From Ascarosepion bandense (Eukaryota > Mollusca > Cephalopoda > Sepiida > Sepiidae): DNA of 64,000 nt. Positions 24,101 to 34,350 of the stretch are shown here, in pieces. The notes beneath the pieces were generated by a model that worked only from the letters and a program-made list of their open reading frames with translations, did not search any database and was not told where the DNA came from. The stretch is taken from contig JBBBDQ010000445.1 of NCBI GenBank assembly GCA_037127315.1, forward strand, positions 3,274,501 to 3,338,500. The letters run 5' to 3'. The position numbers and the translations under genes were made by a program. Every line of letters starts with the position of its first letter. Within the stretch, counting starts at the first letter, position 1.

Positions 24101-24300
24101 GTGACTATGCCTCCAATCTAGTACTGCCCTTAAATTAAAAAAAATTCTAGCTACTATAGAGATAGGTTCATCAGAACAATTGCCATGAAGTATTGATAGA
24201 AATGGCATAAGTCAGTTACGTTACAGTAGTGGAAAAGTAAGTAAATCCGAAATGCCATGTTAAGACCAATAAAATTGCAGATGATAAAATTCAATTTTTA
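24101..24300. other. Unassigned AT-rich spacer
   Basis: AT-rich spacer between the satellite and the LINE fragment. I see no gene or other feature. Confidence 0.4.
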
Positions 24301-24716
24301 GTTCTGAAGCAAAAGCCCATTCATTTTCTTCATGTGACGTGTCCATTCAGGACGTAGGCGATCATGGACTTCCACTTGGCTCTGTCTCTTGTCGCTCTCA
24401 ATATTTTTTCTTTCGGTATCTCTCCCAAACCTCGCTCCGCCATCCATTTGCTCAGGCCTATCAAGTATGTCTCGTGCTGCTTTCCCCTGTCTCTCTTTCT
24501 TTCTATCTGTTCTATGAGTATTAAATCTTCCAGACCTTCCTTCCTCATTAGGTGTCCCAGGAACGTCATCTGTCTCTTCCTGATGTTAAGTATGCGTTTT
24601 TTTCTCGTATGCATTCTCTCCAATACCTCACCGTTGCTCACGTACTCAGTTCATAATATCCTCACCATCCTTCTGTAAAACCACATTTCTACTCCCTCAA
24701 GCCTTTCCTCCTTCAT

Positions 24717-24836
24717 GGCTTACGGCGATATCACGTTGAATACACCGGTTCTCGCTCGATCACCGAAGTTAAGCTACGTTGAGCCTGGTCAGTACTTAGA
24801 TGGGTGACCGCTGGGGAATACCAGGTGCTGTAAGTG
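24717..24836 (+). ncRNA. 5S rRNA-derived segment of the composite SINE
   Basis: It aligns along its length with animal 5S rRNA: acaccggttctcgctcgatc, accgaagttaagc (box A region), cttagatgggtgaccgct (intermediate element/box C) and aataccaggtgctgtaagt. It differs from a functional 5S gene at several positions (gcgatat, ctacgttgagcctgg) and continues without a terminator into the tRNA head. I interpret it as a SINE promoter module, not an rRNA gene. Confidence 0.9.
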
Positions 24837-25215
24837 TTTAGTGACGGATGTACGTTGTGGTGCAGTGGATATCGGCTCGGAAAGAGAAATCAGTGAGCCG
24901 AGTTCGAATTCCACTTGAATACCCTGCATTCACTTACGCACTGGTATCCTTGGGAAAGGTATTAATTCGTCCCTTCCTTCCAGTTATGGGTTAAATAACA
25001 AGGGTAGAACTTGGAGACCCTGCCTTTAAAAACAAATCCCAATGAATCTTGATACTCGAAAAGAAAAAAGTATTACTAGACACAAAAAATTATATAAAAA
25101 CAACAATAAATTGTTGAAAGAAAAAGGTATAACCAGCAATAAATAAACAAAAATTTAGTTGGCAATAAATGACCCGCCGAGGTTGATTTGCCATAAAAAC
25201 AAAACAACCAACCAA
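24717..25215 (+). mobile_element. Composite SINE with 5S rRNA head, tRNA head and unique tail (copy 1)
   Basis: The order is a 5S-derived segment (24717-24836), an 11-base joint, a tRNA-derived SINE head with A- and B-box-like words (24848-24915), the SINE body core (24916-25000, gggaaaggtattaattcgtc), a unique 3' region (25001-25190, aatcttgatactcgaaaag; gaggttgatttgccataaaa), and a (CCAA)n-type end aacaaccaaccaacc. The flanks cctttcctccttcat (24702-24716) and cctttccttcat (25216-25227) form a target duplication with a 3-bp indel. The element lies inside a LINE. Copy 2 at 38957-39452 matches over its whole length. Two internal RNA polymerase III promoter types (5S-like and tRNA-like) in one unit is the notable feature. 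Confidence 0.93.
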
Positions 25216-25460
25216 CCTTTCCTTCATCTTTGATGAAATCGTCCAGCATTCACTTCCATACAGAAGGACAAATATCACATAGCAATCCAGCACTCTTTTC
25301 TTTGTTTCTAATGAGATTTTCCTGTCTCTCAGTAGTCTGGTTAGCTTCTGAAATACGTCTTTGGCTTTGCGAATGCGTCCTAAGGCTCTCAGTGTCGCAT
25401 TTTATTCATCCTCTGTCAGAATGCTTCTCAGGTACCTGAATCTCTTTACTTGTTTCATTT

Positions 25461-25667
25461 TAGTTTAAAAAGGCCATTAGAAATCCCCAATGAAACTCTA
25501 AAATGCACGATAATGAACACATTCTCGGATAGGAGAATTGATAAACTAATTTGTTGCACATTTTTTTTGTTTTTTTTTTGCAATTCAACTTTTATAATGT
25601 CTTCTGTTTTTGTTTGTTAACTCAAAATTCATTACGGTGAAATATGCAATTATTTTCCGAACACTCA
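25461..25667. other. Unassigned DNA
   Basis: AT-rich spacer with T runs at 25560-25580. No gene is seen. Confidence 0.4.
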
Positions 25668-25914
25668 TACGAGGGTCATTCAATAAATAAGGTGAATTTT
25701 TCGGTATAAGGACATCTACGAGGGTCATTCAATAAATAAGGTGAATTTTTCGGTATAATGACTTCTACGAGGGTCATTCAATAAATAAGGTGAATTTTTC
25801 GGTATAAGGACTTCTACGAGGGTCATTCAATAAATAAGGTGAATTTTTCGGTATAAGGACTTCTACGAGGGTCATTCAATAAATAAGGTGAAATTTTCGG
25901 TATAAGGACTTCTA
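25668..25914 (-). repeat. mariner terminal-repeat array, five units
   Basis: Five 49-bp units (tacgagggtcattcaataa, ataaggtgaatttttcggt, ataaggacttc) stand head to tail on the left side of mariner B. They run in the opposite orientation to the right-hand array. The innermost unit (about 25865) is the element's own left terminal repeat. Confidence 0.97.
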
Positions 25915-26765
25915 TTATAGATAGAAGCTTACTTTTTTTTCCCCTTTACTTCTTTTTCAAAGGGATTTAATTTTTTTTTGCAGATTGAAAAACAACTATG
26001 AGAATTTGGGAGATTAACAAAGCTGGCTGAACAAGAAGCATGCTCCAGAATTGAACAGAGGTTAGTTATTAAGGTTTTTGGTTGCTGAAGGGTGCAAACC
26101 AGTTGAAATTCATAGGAGAATGTCAACTGTGTATGGTCCCACATGTTTCAGCCAAAAAATGTCTACAAGTGGGCTAAATTGTTTAAAGAAGGACAGAGCA
26201 GTGTTGAGGATGAAGACAGGCCTGGGAGGCCTACAGAGCTGAGGTCTCCTGAGATGATCGAATCAGTCAATGACCTCATTCAGTCTGACAGAAGGGTGAC
26301 AGTGGATAACATTGCAAGGACTTCGATCCTATCTGTTGGGACAGCACACTAAATTGTCCATGGTGACCTTGCCTACTCAAAGGTCAGCTGCCGGTGGGTG
26401 CCAAAGATGCTTACTGCAGAGCACAAACAGAAGACCATCAACGAGATGGGCTGGGAACAGCTTCCTCATCCCTCTTACAGCCCAGACCTTGCCCCTTCAG
26501 ACTATCACCTGTTTGGTCTCTTGAAAGCTTTCACGAGAGGCACGAAGTTTGAAAGTGACGATGAAGTCAAAAGTGCTGTGAGCGATTGGCTGAGACATCA
26601 GTCCAAAGATTTTTACGCTGAGGTAATACGGAAGCTTGTGCATGGGAAGATGGGAAAAGTGTGTGACACTGATGGGAGACTACGTTGAAAAATAAAAAAA
26701 AATAAGCTTCTATCTGTATTAGAAGTCCTTATACCGAAAAATTCACCCTATTTATTGAATGACCC
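25865..26765 (+). mobile_element. mariner element B, internally deleted
   Basis: The terminal repeats cgagggtcattcaataaa (left) and its inverse tttattgaatgaccctcg (right) enclose broken transposase remnants on the plus strand. Both terminal repeats are the innermost members of tandem arrays. The subterminal sequence agatagaagctta/taagcttctatct is shared with element A. Confidence 0.93.
25990..26690 (+). pseudogene. mariner transposase remnant (element B)
   Basis: The reading includes VYKWAKLFKEGQSSVEDEDRP, GRPTELRSPEMIESVNDL, SDRRVTVDNIAR (26143-26352) and, after frame changes, SKVSCRWVPKMLTAEHKQK (26375-26440). It then passes directly to INEMGWEQLPHPSYSPDLAP and SDYHLFGLLKAFTRGTKF, which hold the third catalytic Asp. 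The roughly central 100 residues with the first two catalytic Asp are missing, at a different breakpoint from element A. The one-base GGG insertion near the C-terminus (gtgcatgggaagatggg) is shared with A, so both derive from an already defective source. Without transposase activity they can only have moved in trans. Confidence 0.9.
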
Positions 26766-27653
26766 TCGTAGAAGTACTTATACCGAAAAATTCACCCTAT
26801 TTATTGAATGACCCTCGTAGAAGTCCTTATACTGAAGAATTCACCTTATTTATGGAATGGCCCTCGTAGAAGTCCTTATACTGAAAAATTCACCTTATTT
26901 ATTGAATGACCCTTGTAGAAGTCCTTATACCGAAAAGTTCACCTTATTTATTGAATGACCCTTGTAGAAGTCCTTATACTGAAAAATTCACCTTATTTAT
27001 TGAATGACCCTCGTAGAATTCCTTATACCGAAAAATTCACCTTAGTTATTGAATGACCCTCGTAGAAGTCCTTGTACCGAAAAAGTCATCTTATTTATTG
27101 AATGACCCTCGTAGAATTCTTTATACCAAAAAATTCATCTTATTTATTGAATGAACCTCGTAGAATTCCTTATACCGAAAAATTCAACTTATTTATTGAA
27201 TTACCCTCGTAGAAATCCTTATACTAAAAAATTCACCTTATTTATTGAATGACCCTTGTAGAAGTCCTTATACCGAAAAGTTCACCTTATTTATTGAATG
27301 ACCCTTGTAGAAGTCCTTATACTGAAAACTTCACCTTATTTATTGAATGACACTCGTAGAAGTCCTTATACCGAAAAATTCACCTTATTTATTGAATGAC
27401 CCTTGTAGAAGTCCTTATACCGAAAAATTCACTTTATTTATTGAATGACCCTCGTAGAAGTCCTTATACCGACAAATTCACCTTATTTATTGAATGACCC
27501 TCGTAGAAGTCCTTATACCGACAAATTCACCTTATTTAATGAATGACCCTCGTAGAAGTCCTTATACTGAAAAATTCACCTTATTTATTGAATGACCCTC
27601 GTAGAAGTCCTCATACCAAAAAATTCACCTTATTTATTGAATGACCCTAGTAT
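26716..27653 (+). repeat. mariner terminal-repeat array, about 19 units
   Basis: 49-bp units (tagaagtccttataccgaa, aaattcaccttatttattg, aatgaccctcg) stand head to tail from the right end of mariner B. Units are more diverged than in the 9.4-11.7 kb array (cttgtagaag, gaattcc, atactgaaaa variants). The array ends at a tatgtatatata tract. Confidence 0.97.
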
Positions 27654-27679
27654 GTATATATATATAATGTGTATAATGT

Positions 27680-27870
27680 GGAACTCCCTTCCGTTTACTT
27701 GCTTCCTTGGTAACTACAAACTCCAAAAAATAAAATACATCAGTCGCCATCTTTTATCTTCTTGAATCTCCTTCATCTTTTAGCATTTCTTTAATGACCC
27801 TGGTTCCCAGTTGTTTATTTTAATTTATCTCTCTTTGTGTACTATTGACATTCCCTCCTGATTTCAGGGA
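27680..27870 (+). mobile_element. LINE 3' end fragment
   Basis: The plus strand encodes WNSLPFTCFLGNYKLQKIKY, the C-terminal tail of the CR1/Jockey-like family (compare WNSLPHDCFPDGYNLQEFKC at 51568-51852). The remainder to 28195 is AT-rich without a gene. Confidence 0.65.
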
Positions 27871-28310
27871 AGTGTTTAAACAAATAATAATATTTACTTT
27901 AGACGCATTTAAAATATTTAACAACAGTTTAGAATTTCATCTCCCGTGATTAATTGAAATCCAGGGATTATTGGATTATCTCAGAGAGTCGAGATAAAAA
28001 GCAACATCAGTAATCAGGCGGGTTTTAAATAACAACATTATTTTTTTTTTAACTTAATTTTCTTTGAATATCTTTATTAATTATTTTTATTTTTAGAAGT
28101 GAATTCAGTCGGAAAATTGATGAAAAAAATCAAGACATTTTCTCCAGTTAGATCTGAGACTGTCACCGGTTTGAACCGACTGCAACCAAATAATACCTGC
28201 GTATGGTCATTTTATGCAAAATAAATAAGCATTTACTATAAAAATGCGTTGCAAATGAAGAAGAAAGGGATTGTCAGTTGGCAAGAATTAACGTAAGTGT
28301 TACTGACAGA

Positions 28311-29205
28311 TGTTACGAGGATGCATTTATATATAAAAATAATATTAATAATGTCTAAAAAGTTATAGTAATGGATTCTATTGAGTCCTACTTGTATTAC
28401 TGTTACGAGGATGCATTTATATATAAAAATAATATTAATAATGTATAAAAAGTTATAGTAATGGATTCTATTGAGTCCTACTTGTATTACTGTTACGAGG
28501 ATGCATTTATATATAAAAATAATATTAATAATGTCTAAAAAGTTATAGTAAGGGATTCTATTGAGTCCTACTTGTATTACTGTTACGAGGATGCATTTAT
28601 ATATAAAAATAATATTAATAATGTCTAAAAAGTTATAGTAATGGATTCTATTGAGTCCTACTTGTATTACTGTTACGAGGATGCATTTATATATAAAAAT
28701 AATATTAATAATGTATAAAAAGTTATAGTAATGGATTCTATTGAGTCCTACTTGTATTACTGTTACGAGGATGCATTTATATATAAAAATAATATTAATA
28801 ATGTCTAAAAAGTTATAGTAAGGGATTCTATTGAGTCCTACTTGTATTACTGTTACGAGGATGCATTTATATATAAAAATAATATTAATAATGTATAAAA
28901 AGTTATAATAATGGATTCTATTGAGTCCTACTTGTATTACTGTTACGAGGATGCATTTATATATAAAAATAATATTAATAATGTCTAAAAAGTTATAGTA
29001 AGGGATTCTATTGAGTCCTACTTGTATTACTGTTATGAGGATGCATTTATATATAAAAATAATATTAATAATGTCTAAAAAGTTATAGTAATGGATTCTA
29101 TTGAGTCCTACTTGTATTACTGTTACGAGGATGCATTTATATATAAAAATAATATTAATAATGTATAAAAAGTTATAGTAAGGGATTCTATTGAGTCCTA
29201 CTTGT
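28311..29205 (+). repeat. 90-bp tandem repeat with three-unit higher-order pattern
   Basis: atgcatttatatataaaaat recurs exactly every 90 bases (28321, 28411, 28501 and so on). Two diagnostic sites vary: tctaaaa/tataaaa and atgg/aggg. Units 1-3 and 4-6 show the same order (tct-atgg, tat-atgg, tct-aggg), a 270-bp period. Later units show other combinations and one taatgg change. Confidence 0.95.
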
Positions 29206-30054
29206 TGTTACAAAAAAGTTGTAATTCAGAAAGTAGTCTTAAAAATAAGGAAATTAGGAATATAACGTTTGGAAAATTGTAAAATGTTCCAGAGAATTCG
29301 AAATGTTCTGTAAATAAGCAAATTAGGTGTTAGCCTCTATAAAAATAGATTTTCGGCACGGAGCAGTCAGTTGATAGCAGGATGGATTGACCTCTACAGC
29401 TCCGGTATGTATATCCAGCCGAAAGAATCCCTAAGTCAACGACAAAAAAATTAAAACTTGAAACAGTTGATAAAAGGATGTGCTGACCTCATCAGCACCG
29501 GTTTCGATTCAAGGAATTATATCCAGCCGAAAGAATCTCTCTAATCGAAGACAAACAAAAACTTGGAAGAGTTGTTAAAAGGATTTTGTTGTCATATCAA
29601 CCCTGGTAAAGATTCTATGATCCATATCCAGCCTAAAGAATCTCACAGAAAAGTCCGAACAACCAAAACCTGAAAGAGAACCTCATGGAACTAGCTAGGT
29701 AAATACATCTTTTTGCCTCTTTCATTGACCAAGCCAATAATTAGTCTTTATATTCGCATTTAAGGATTTCCAAAATAGTATAGCACTTAACTTCCCCGCC
29801 AACTTAACTAGGTAAAGATACTTGACTCCTTAACTTCCCCTTCTATCCTCGTAACCCTTCGCCTGCCAGTAGTAAACTCTATGCTTCTATTTGAATGCAA
29901 AACTGTATATTTGTAAATATTTTTGTCTAATGTTTTGTGAATTAAATATTTGTCTGTATTTTAACCCTGAGTTTTGCTTAATCATCTTTATTTTTTCTTA
30001 TGTTACAATTAACACGTAACACAAATAATAAAATCCTCCGTCTCTATCGTAACA
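28311..30054 (+). mobile_element. Solo LTR with ten internal 90-bp repeats
   Basis: The LTR begins TGTTACG and ends CGTAACA, a perfect 7-bp inverted terminus. It is flanked by caga on both sides (28307-28310 and 30055-30058), and host repeat sequence resumes correctly across the insertion. Its 5' half is a tandem array of ten 90-bp units (28311-29205) that each begin TGTTACGAGG, so the LTR start itself is repeated. The promoter-like part is ctctataaaaatag (about 29336) followed by ttttcggcacggagcagtc. An aataataaaatcc signal lies near the 3' end (30025-30037). No internal coding region is present. Gypsy-type is the likely class, from the terminal sequence. Confidence 0.85.
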
Positions 30055-30204
30055 CAGAATAGGGTTATTATATGTATAACAAAGAAATATTTATTATAAA
30101 AATATATTGCAAATGAGGAAGAAAGGTATTATCAGTGGTCAGGAATTAACGCAAGTGCTACTGATAGAATATGGTTATTATATGTATAATTGATAAACAG
30201 GTTT

Positions 30205-30495
30205 TTTTTTTTAATAATTTCACCCCAAGCAAGGCATTTCACTGCCACTGTTGCGCAGGGGGTTACATAGAGGAAATTGATGAGAAAAAGTGGTTAGGGG
30301 GTTACATAGAGGAAATTGATGAGAAAAAGTGGTTAGATATAGGAAATGTCAGAAGGAGGGTGATAGACGGGTAAGGATACCGAGGATGGGAAGAGTGTTT
30401 CAGAGAATGGGTACGAGTTAGGAGGTGTCTTTTGACCTTACATTTAAACTCCTGGAGATTGTAGCTGTTGGGGAAGCAAGTATACGGAAGGGAAT
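30205..30495 (-). mobile_element. LINE 3' end fragment
   Basis: On the minus strand it ends gccttgcttggggtga plus A-rich tail (reverse of ttttttttttaataatttcaccccaagc at 30200-30230). A 39-bp stretch (ttacatagaggaaattgatg) is directly duplicated at 30263 and 30302. Same family as 51372-51880. Confidence 0.75.
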
Positions 30496-30814
30496 TTATT
30501 ATAGAAATGTATTAAAATGAAGAAGAATATATTGTCAATCATCAGGATTTAATTCAACTATTAGTAGCAGGACATGGCTATAATATGCATACTAGATAAA
30601 TATTTATTATAGAAATATATTGCAATTAAGTGAGAAGAGGATTGTCAGTGGTCAGGTAGTAATGTATGTGTTACTGATGAAATAGGACAATTATATGTAA
30701 AATAAATAAGCTCTTTTTTTTTTATAGAAATGCACCATTCTTATGGAATTTATCTAAGTCTTAAGAATAGCACAGGGTTATGATATTCATGTTCAATGAA
30801 AGTTTATTACAGAA

Positions 30815-31615
30815 ATTCAATGTGCTGCAGTGGATATCGGCTCGAAACGGGAGATCCGAGTTCGAATTCCAATTGAATTCGTTGAATTCACTTACACGCA
30901 TATATCCTTGGTAAAGATATTAATCCGTCTTTTCTCCCTCCAGCTATGGGTTGAATAGCAGAACAGATTGGGTTCTATAACCTTGGTTTGCAACTAGTCT
31001 ACCGATGAAATATAGTAAATACATTTGACATTGTATTTAAATTTTTGAAGATCAAACTTGATTGGAAAGCAAGAGGCTGGAACAGAATTCTACAAGAGAG
31101 AAGAAACTGTCAGCATAAAACTTATGGATACATCTAGCCATTACAACCATCAAGTAGCCAGAAGAGAGTTCAACCAAGCAAGAAGTGTGGTAGAAGAAAC
31201 TATCAGCATAGAATTTAACATATTAGTACCAACCATCCCAAAAATGAATCAGTGGACATTAAATGAGTTTAAGCAAAATAAAATTGGTAGCATACTTATA
31301 ATAATGTGTAATGTCACATTAGTTTTTTATGCAAGTATATATTGGTCATTGACAACCTACTGTAGGAAAAATCTTCTGCCGAGTCAGTCATGGGTCGAAA
31401 GGAACATGATCACCCAAGCGTATATCACGTATGGCATTTAACTGATTGATACGGATAAAAGAATTGAATAGCAGGACATATTGGGTTCGGTAGCTTTGTT
31501 TGTCGACCAGTCTACTGTAAAAAATATTTTAAAACTTGCGGAAAAATCTGCCAACTCAGTTGTCTTTTTTGAGACATGAGGGCACAATCGTCTATCGCGT
31601 ATGGCACTTGACTGA
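30815..31615 (+). mobile_element. tRNA-derived SINE interrupted by about 340 bp
   Basis: The head (gtgctgcagtggatatcggc; gagttcgaattccaattga) and first body (gattgggttctataacc; actagtctaccg) stop at about 31007. The body resumes at about 31350 with caacctactgtagg and cttctgccgagtcagtcatg, followed by a second body to about 31612. The inserted 340 bases are related to the 118-bp satellite at 23285-24100 (gattggaaagcaagaggc; gtcagcataaaacttatg). Confidence 0.75.
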
Positions 31616-31654
31616 CAGTCTCATTGTTATTCTTGCCGAACAAATGAAATGCAT

Positions 31655-32290
31655 TCTGTAAATTTTCGTTTTAGGTCCCGAAGGCTTTTCCATCTTCAAA
31701 ATTATCAAAAATATCATTATTTCTGTGCAAATGTATATGTTGAACTCAAATCAACAATTAGTTATTGAAGAAACCTACCTTTTTTATCTGAATGTCCATT
31801 AAAAAAAAAAACGAACTACATCTTGCACTTTTTCTCTCCCGTAACTCTCACGAAGTCATGTAATTAACTGCAGAATGACTTTCTGCGTAGGCAACAAATT
31901 TCGGCCGATTTACTTCCTTTACTGAAACTTCCGCCTATTTACTTCCTGTAATGAAAGTAATACACGTAGAAATACAATAGCGTATTACTTTCATTACAGG
32001 AAGTAAATAGGCGGAAGTTTCAGTAAAGGAGGTAAATCGGCCCAAAATAGACCGACATTTGTTGTCCTACGCCGAAAGACATTCAGCAGTTAATTACATG
32101 ACTGCGTTAGAGTTACGGGAGACAAAATGTAGTTCGATTTTTTTCTGGACGTTCAGATAAAAAAAAGTAGGTTTCTTTAATAACTATTTGTTGATTTGAG
32201 TTCAGCATATACATTTACACAGAAATAATGCTATTTTGGATAAATTTGAAGGGGGAAAAGCTTTCGGGACGTAAAACGAAAATTTACCAT
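31655..32290. mobile_element. Long foldback element with about 305-bp arms
   Basis: The left arm (31655-31963) and right arm (31982-32290) are inverted copies around an 18-base loop. The innermost stem is aggaagtaaataggcggaag against its complement. Outer matches include gtcccgaaggcttttcc / ggaaaagctttcgggac and tgttgaactcaaatcaac / gttgatttgagttcagc. The arms are nearly complementary with scattered substitutions and contain no transposase. Transcription would give a hairpin of about 300 bp. Confidence 0.92.
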
Positions 32291-32499
32291 GTATTCTATC
32301 TTCACGGATGCTAGACTATCGTGAGTTTTTTAAGAATTTACTAAGTTTAATGAATAACGACTCACAAAAAAGGTATTTTCCTTGTTTTTTTTTTCTTTAA
32401 TTATAAAGCACTTTCGCAATATTTAAACTCTGACATTTGTACATTAAAAATAACTTTAATGGTTTAAAGAACAAAGACAACAAAAATTAAACAAAAATA

Positions 32500-32770
32500 C
32501 CAAGCGATGGCTGATAAGGCAGTCAAAAACGGATTTAAAAGTACAATGATTCATATGACAACAAGTCAATGTTATATGGAAGAATACGTAGTTAAAAGTG
32601 GCTCGGAGCTACAAATGGTGGAGTTAGATTCGAATTCAGGTAGAGTTTGTGAAACCACTTTTGAAGAAATACACCTGGGGAAGGTAGGAATCCATCTTTA
32701 CTTCACCCATCGATGCGTCAAATAGCAGAGCGGACTGTGCTTTGTAACAGTGGCTTGAAACCATTCTAGA
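32500..32770 (+). mobile_element. Possible degenerate SINE
   Basis: agtggctcggagctacaaat, gttagattcgaattcaggt and caaatagcagagcggactgt follow the order of the SINE head and body with many changes. The 72-aa ORF over it has no features. From 32770 to 33275 I see no gene; a T-rich stretch and a short ORF of hydrophobic residues (32974-33168) are not convincing. Confidence 0.35.
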
Positions 32771-33279
32771 AGGACAACCAAGAATTCAAAACTCAGCCGC
32801 ATGGAAATTTACAAAGGTGGTTGGACATGGGATGCAGATGTTATGCCGGTAAAACAAAACCACAATAGATTTCAATAGTTATAAATAATTTCATTGGAAA
32901 GCGAGCATTGGTCTCAAAGAAGGTATCATTGTCACGCCATGAAGATTGAGGCAGTAATTAATTTGCCGTCGGTTTGTCCATAAATATATTTGGAAAGTTC
33001 TTTATCATTTTTGTCTGTTTAGAAGTTTTTTGGTTTTTTCAAATTCTTTCTTCACTTGTTTTCTATAATTTTATTCTCGGGTGCATGATAATGGAGGTGG
33101 GGATGTTTTTTTGCACTATGCAATTAACAGGGGTGGACTTCATAAAAGTGAGGTCGGAAAATCAGTAGAAGGTAAATTAATAAACGGGATTGTTAATTAA
33201 ACGAGGGTGGGACCAGAACATTTCCTACCCTCCATGTCTATCATGCAACTAAGTGTATTAATTTTTTTTTTAATTCTGT

Positions 33280-33352
33280 AAGATGTTTTTCGTTTTCTTT
33301 TATGTGTGTGCGTTTATATTCTTTCTTTCTTTTTTCATTCTTTTTCTTTCGT

Positions 33353-33388
<36 letters not shown>

Positions 33389-33513
33389 AAATTATTACCC
33401 GTCAATAATCGTTTGGTTTTCTTTCAGTCTGTTTCTTTTTTCTTTGTTTCTTTCTTAAAATATTAGACTTTTAACCGTTAATAACTTTTCTTTCTTTCTC
33501 GCTCTCCCTCCCC

Positions 33514-33565
<52 letters not shown>

Positions 33566-33674
33566 AAGTATACTTTTCAGCCAGCCTTTAACTTTCTTTT
33601 TCTCTTTTAGTCTTCCGTTTCTTTCTTTCTTTCAATCTTTCTTTCTAAAATTATTACCAGTCAATTATCGTTTT

Positions 33675-33706
<32 letters not shown>

Positions 33707-33825
33707 AAACTTTTAACCGTTAATAATTTTTCTTTCTTTCTCTCTCTCTCTTTCTTTCTTCAACTATTACTTTTCAATCAGCCTTTAACTTTCTTTTTCC
33801 CTTTTATTCTTCCGTTTCTTCCGTT

Positions 33826-33873
<48 letters not shown>

Positions 33874-33973
33874 AAATTATTACCCGTCAATTATCGTTTT
33901 TCTTTTTTTTAGTCTGTCTCTTTTTTCTTTGTTTCTTTCTTAAACTATTAAAGTATTAACCGTTAATAATTTT

Positions 33974-34021
<48 letters not shown>

Positions 34022-34110
34022 AAATTATTACCCTTTAATCATCGTTTTTTTCTTTCAACCTGTCTCTTTTTTCTTTCTTTCTTAAACTATTGCCCTTCAA
34101 TTATACTTTT
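33280..34110. repeat. (TTTC)n microsatellite cluster with interspersed conserved spacers
   Basis: At least six (TTTC)n blocks are separated by similar spacers: aaattattacccgtcaat, atcgtttttctttc, accgttaataatttttc. The spacers recur in the same order, so this is a diverged higher-order tandem repeat of about 200-250 bp built on the microsatellite. Confidence 0.85.
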
Positions 34111-34149
34111 TCTTTGTGTGTTTTTCTTTCTTTTCCTATTTTTATTGAT

Positions 34150-34350
34150 GTGCTCGTAGCGTAACGGTTATCGGCACAGAATGTGCTGGGTTCTTTCTTA
34201 GCAGAAGCCGCTGCATTCATTTTCTCACTTCTGAACGATCTCCTCTCTGTTCTCCACCTACGCAACTTGTTAATAGCCATGCAGATTGTATTTTATAGTT
34301 TCGATTGGCACCCAGTCTAATAGAAGAAAAACTCTGAATCTAAAGTCGAT
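34150..34350 (+). mobile_element. Degenerate tRNA-SINE
   Basis: The head-like gatgtgctcgtagcgtaacg and gttatcggcaca, then gccgctgcattcattttc, then body words tagccatgcagattgtattt and ggcacccagtctaa follow the SINE order. A separate tRNA-like 5' half (gccgtgatcgtctagtggtt) sits at 34382-34401, without the remainder of a tRNA. Confidence 0.5.

Larger units (their letters stand above)
24300..25460 (-). mobile_element. LINE C-terminal fragment interrupted by the composite SINE
   Basis: The minus strand at 24330-24641 encodes ILNIRKRQMTFLGHLMRKEG ... DRAKWKSMI, the conserved 3' coding end of an endonuclease/RT-type LINE. The upstream part resumes at 25216-25460 (SECWTISSKMKERL region). The element is split at 24717-25215 by the 5S-tRNA SINE. 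The uninserted arrangement is visible in the related copy at 63780-64000, where the wording continues directly through this position. Confidence 0.85.
28200..30760. repeat. Host tandem repeat (about 118-120 bp) broken by an LTR and a LINE
   Basis: Copies lie at 28200-28310, 30055-30195, 30495-30600 and 30600-30760. Shared words are tttattataaaaat(a/g)(t/c), gcaaatgaagaagaaag, ttgtcagtggtcaggaatta and gtgttactgat. The solo LTR occupies 28311-30054 and a LINE 3' end occupies about 30205-30495. Removing both insertions restores a continuous tandem array. Confidence 0.75.

Noticed and set aside
24717..24836. Functional 5S rRNA gene
   Set aside because: It has several substitutions and no terminator, runs directly into a tRNA head, and is bounded by the target duplication of a SINE. 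The second copy at 39334-39452 is in the same context.
31058..31441. 127-aa ORF MIGKQEAGTEFYKREE...
   Set aside because: The first part is satellite-like sequence related to 23285-24100 and the end is SINE body, so the frame crosses unrelated repeats.
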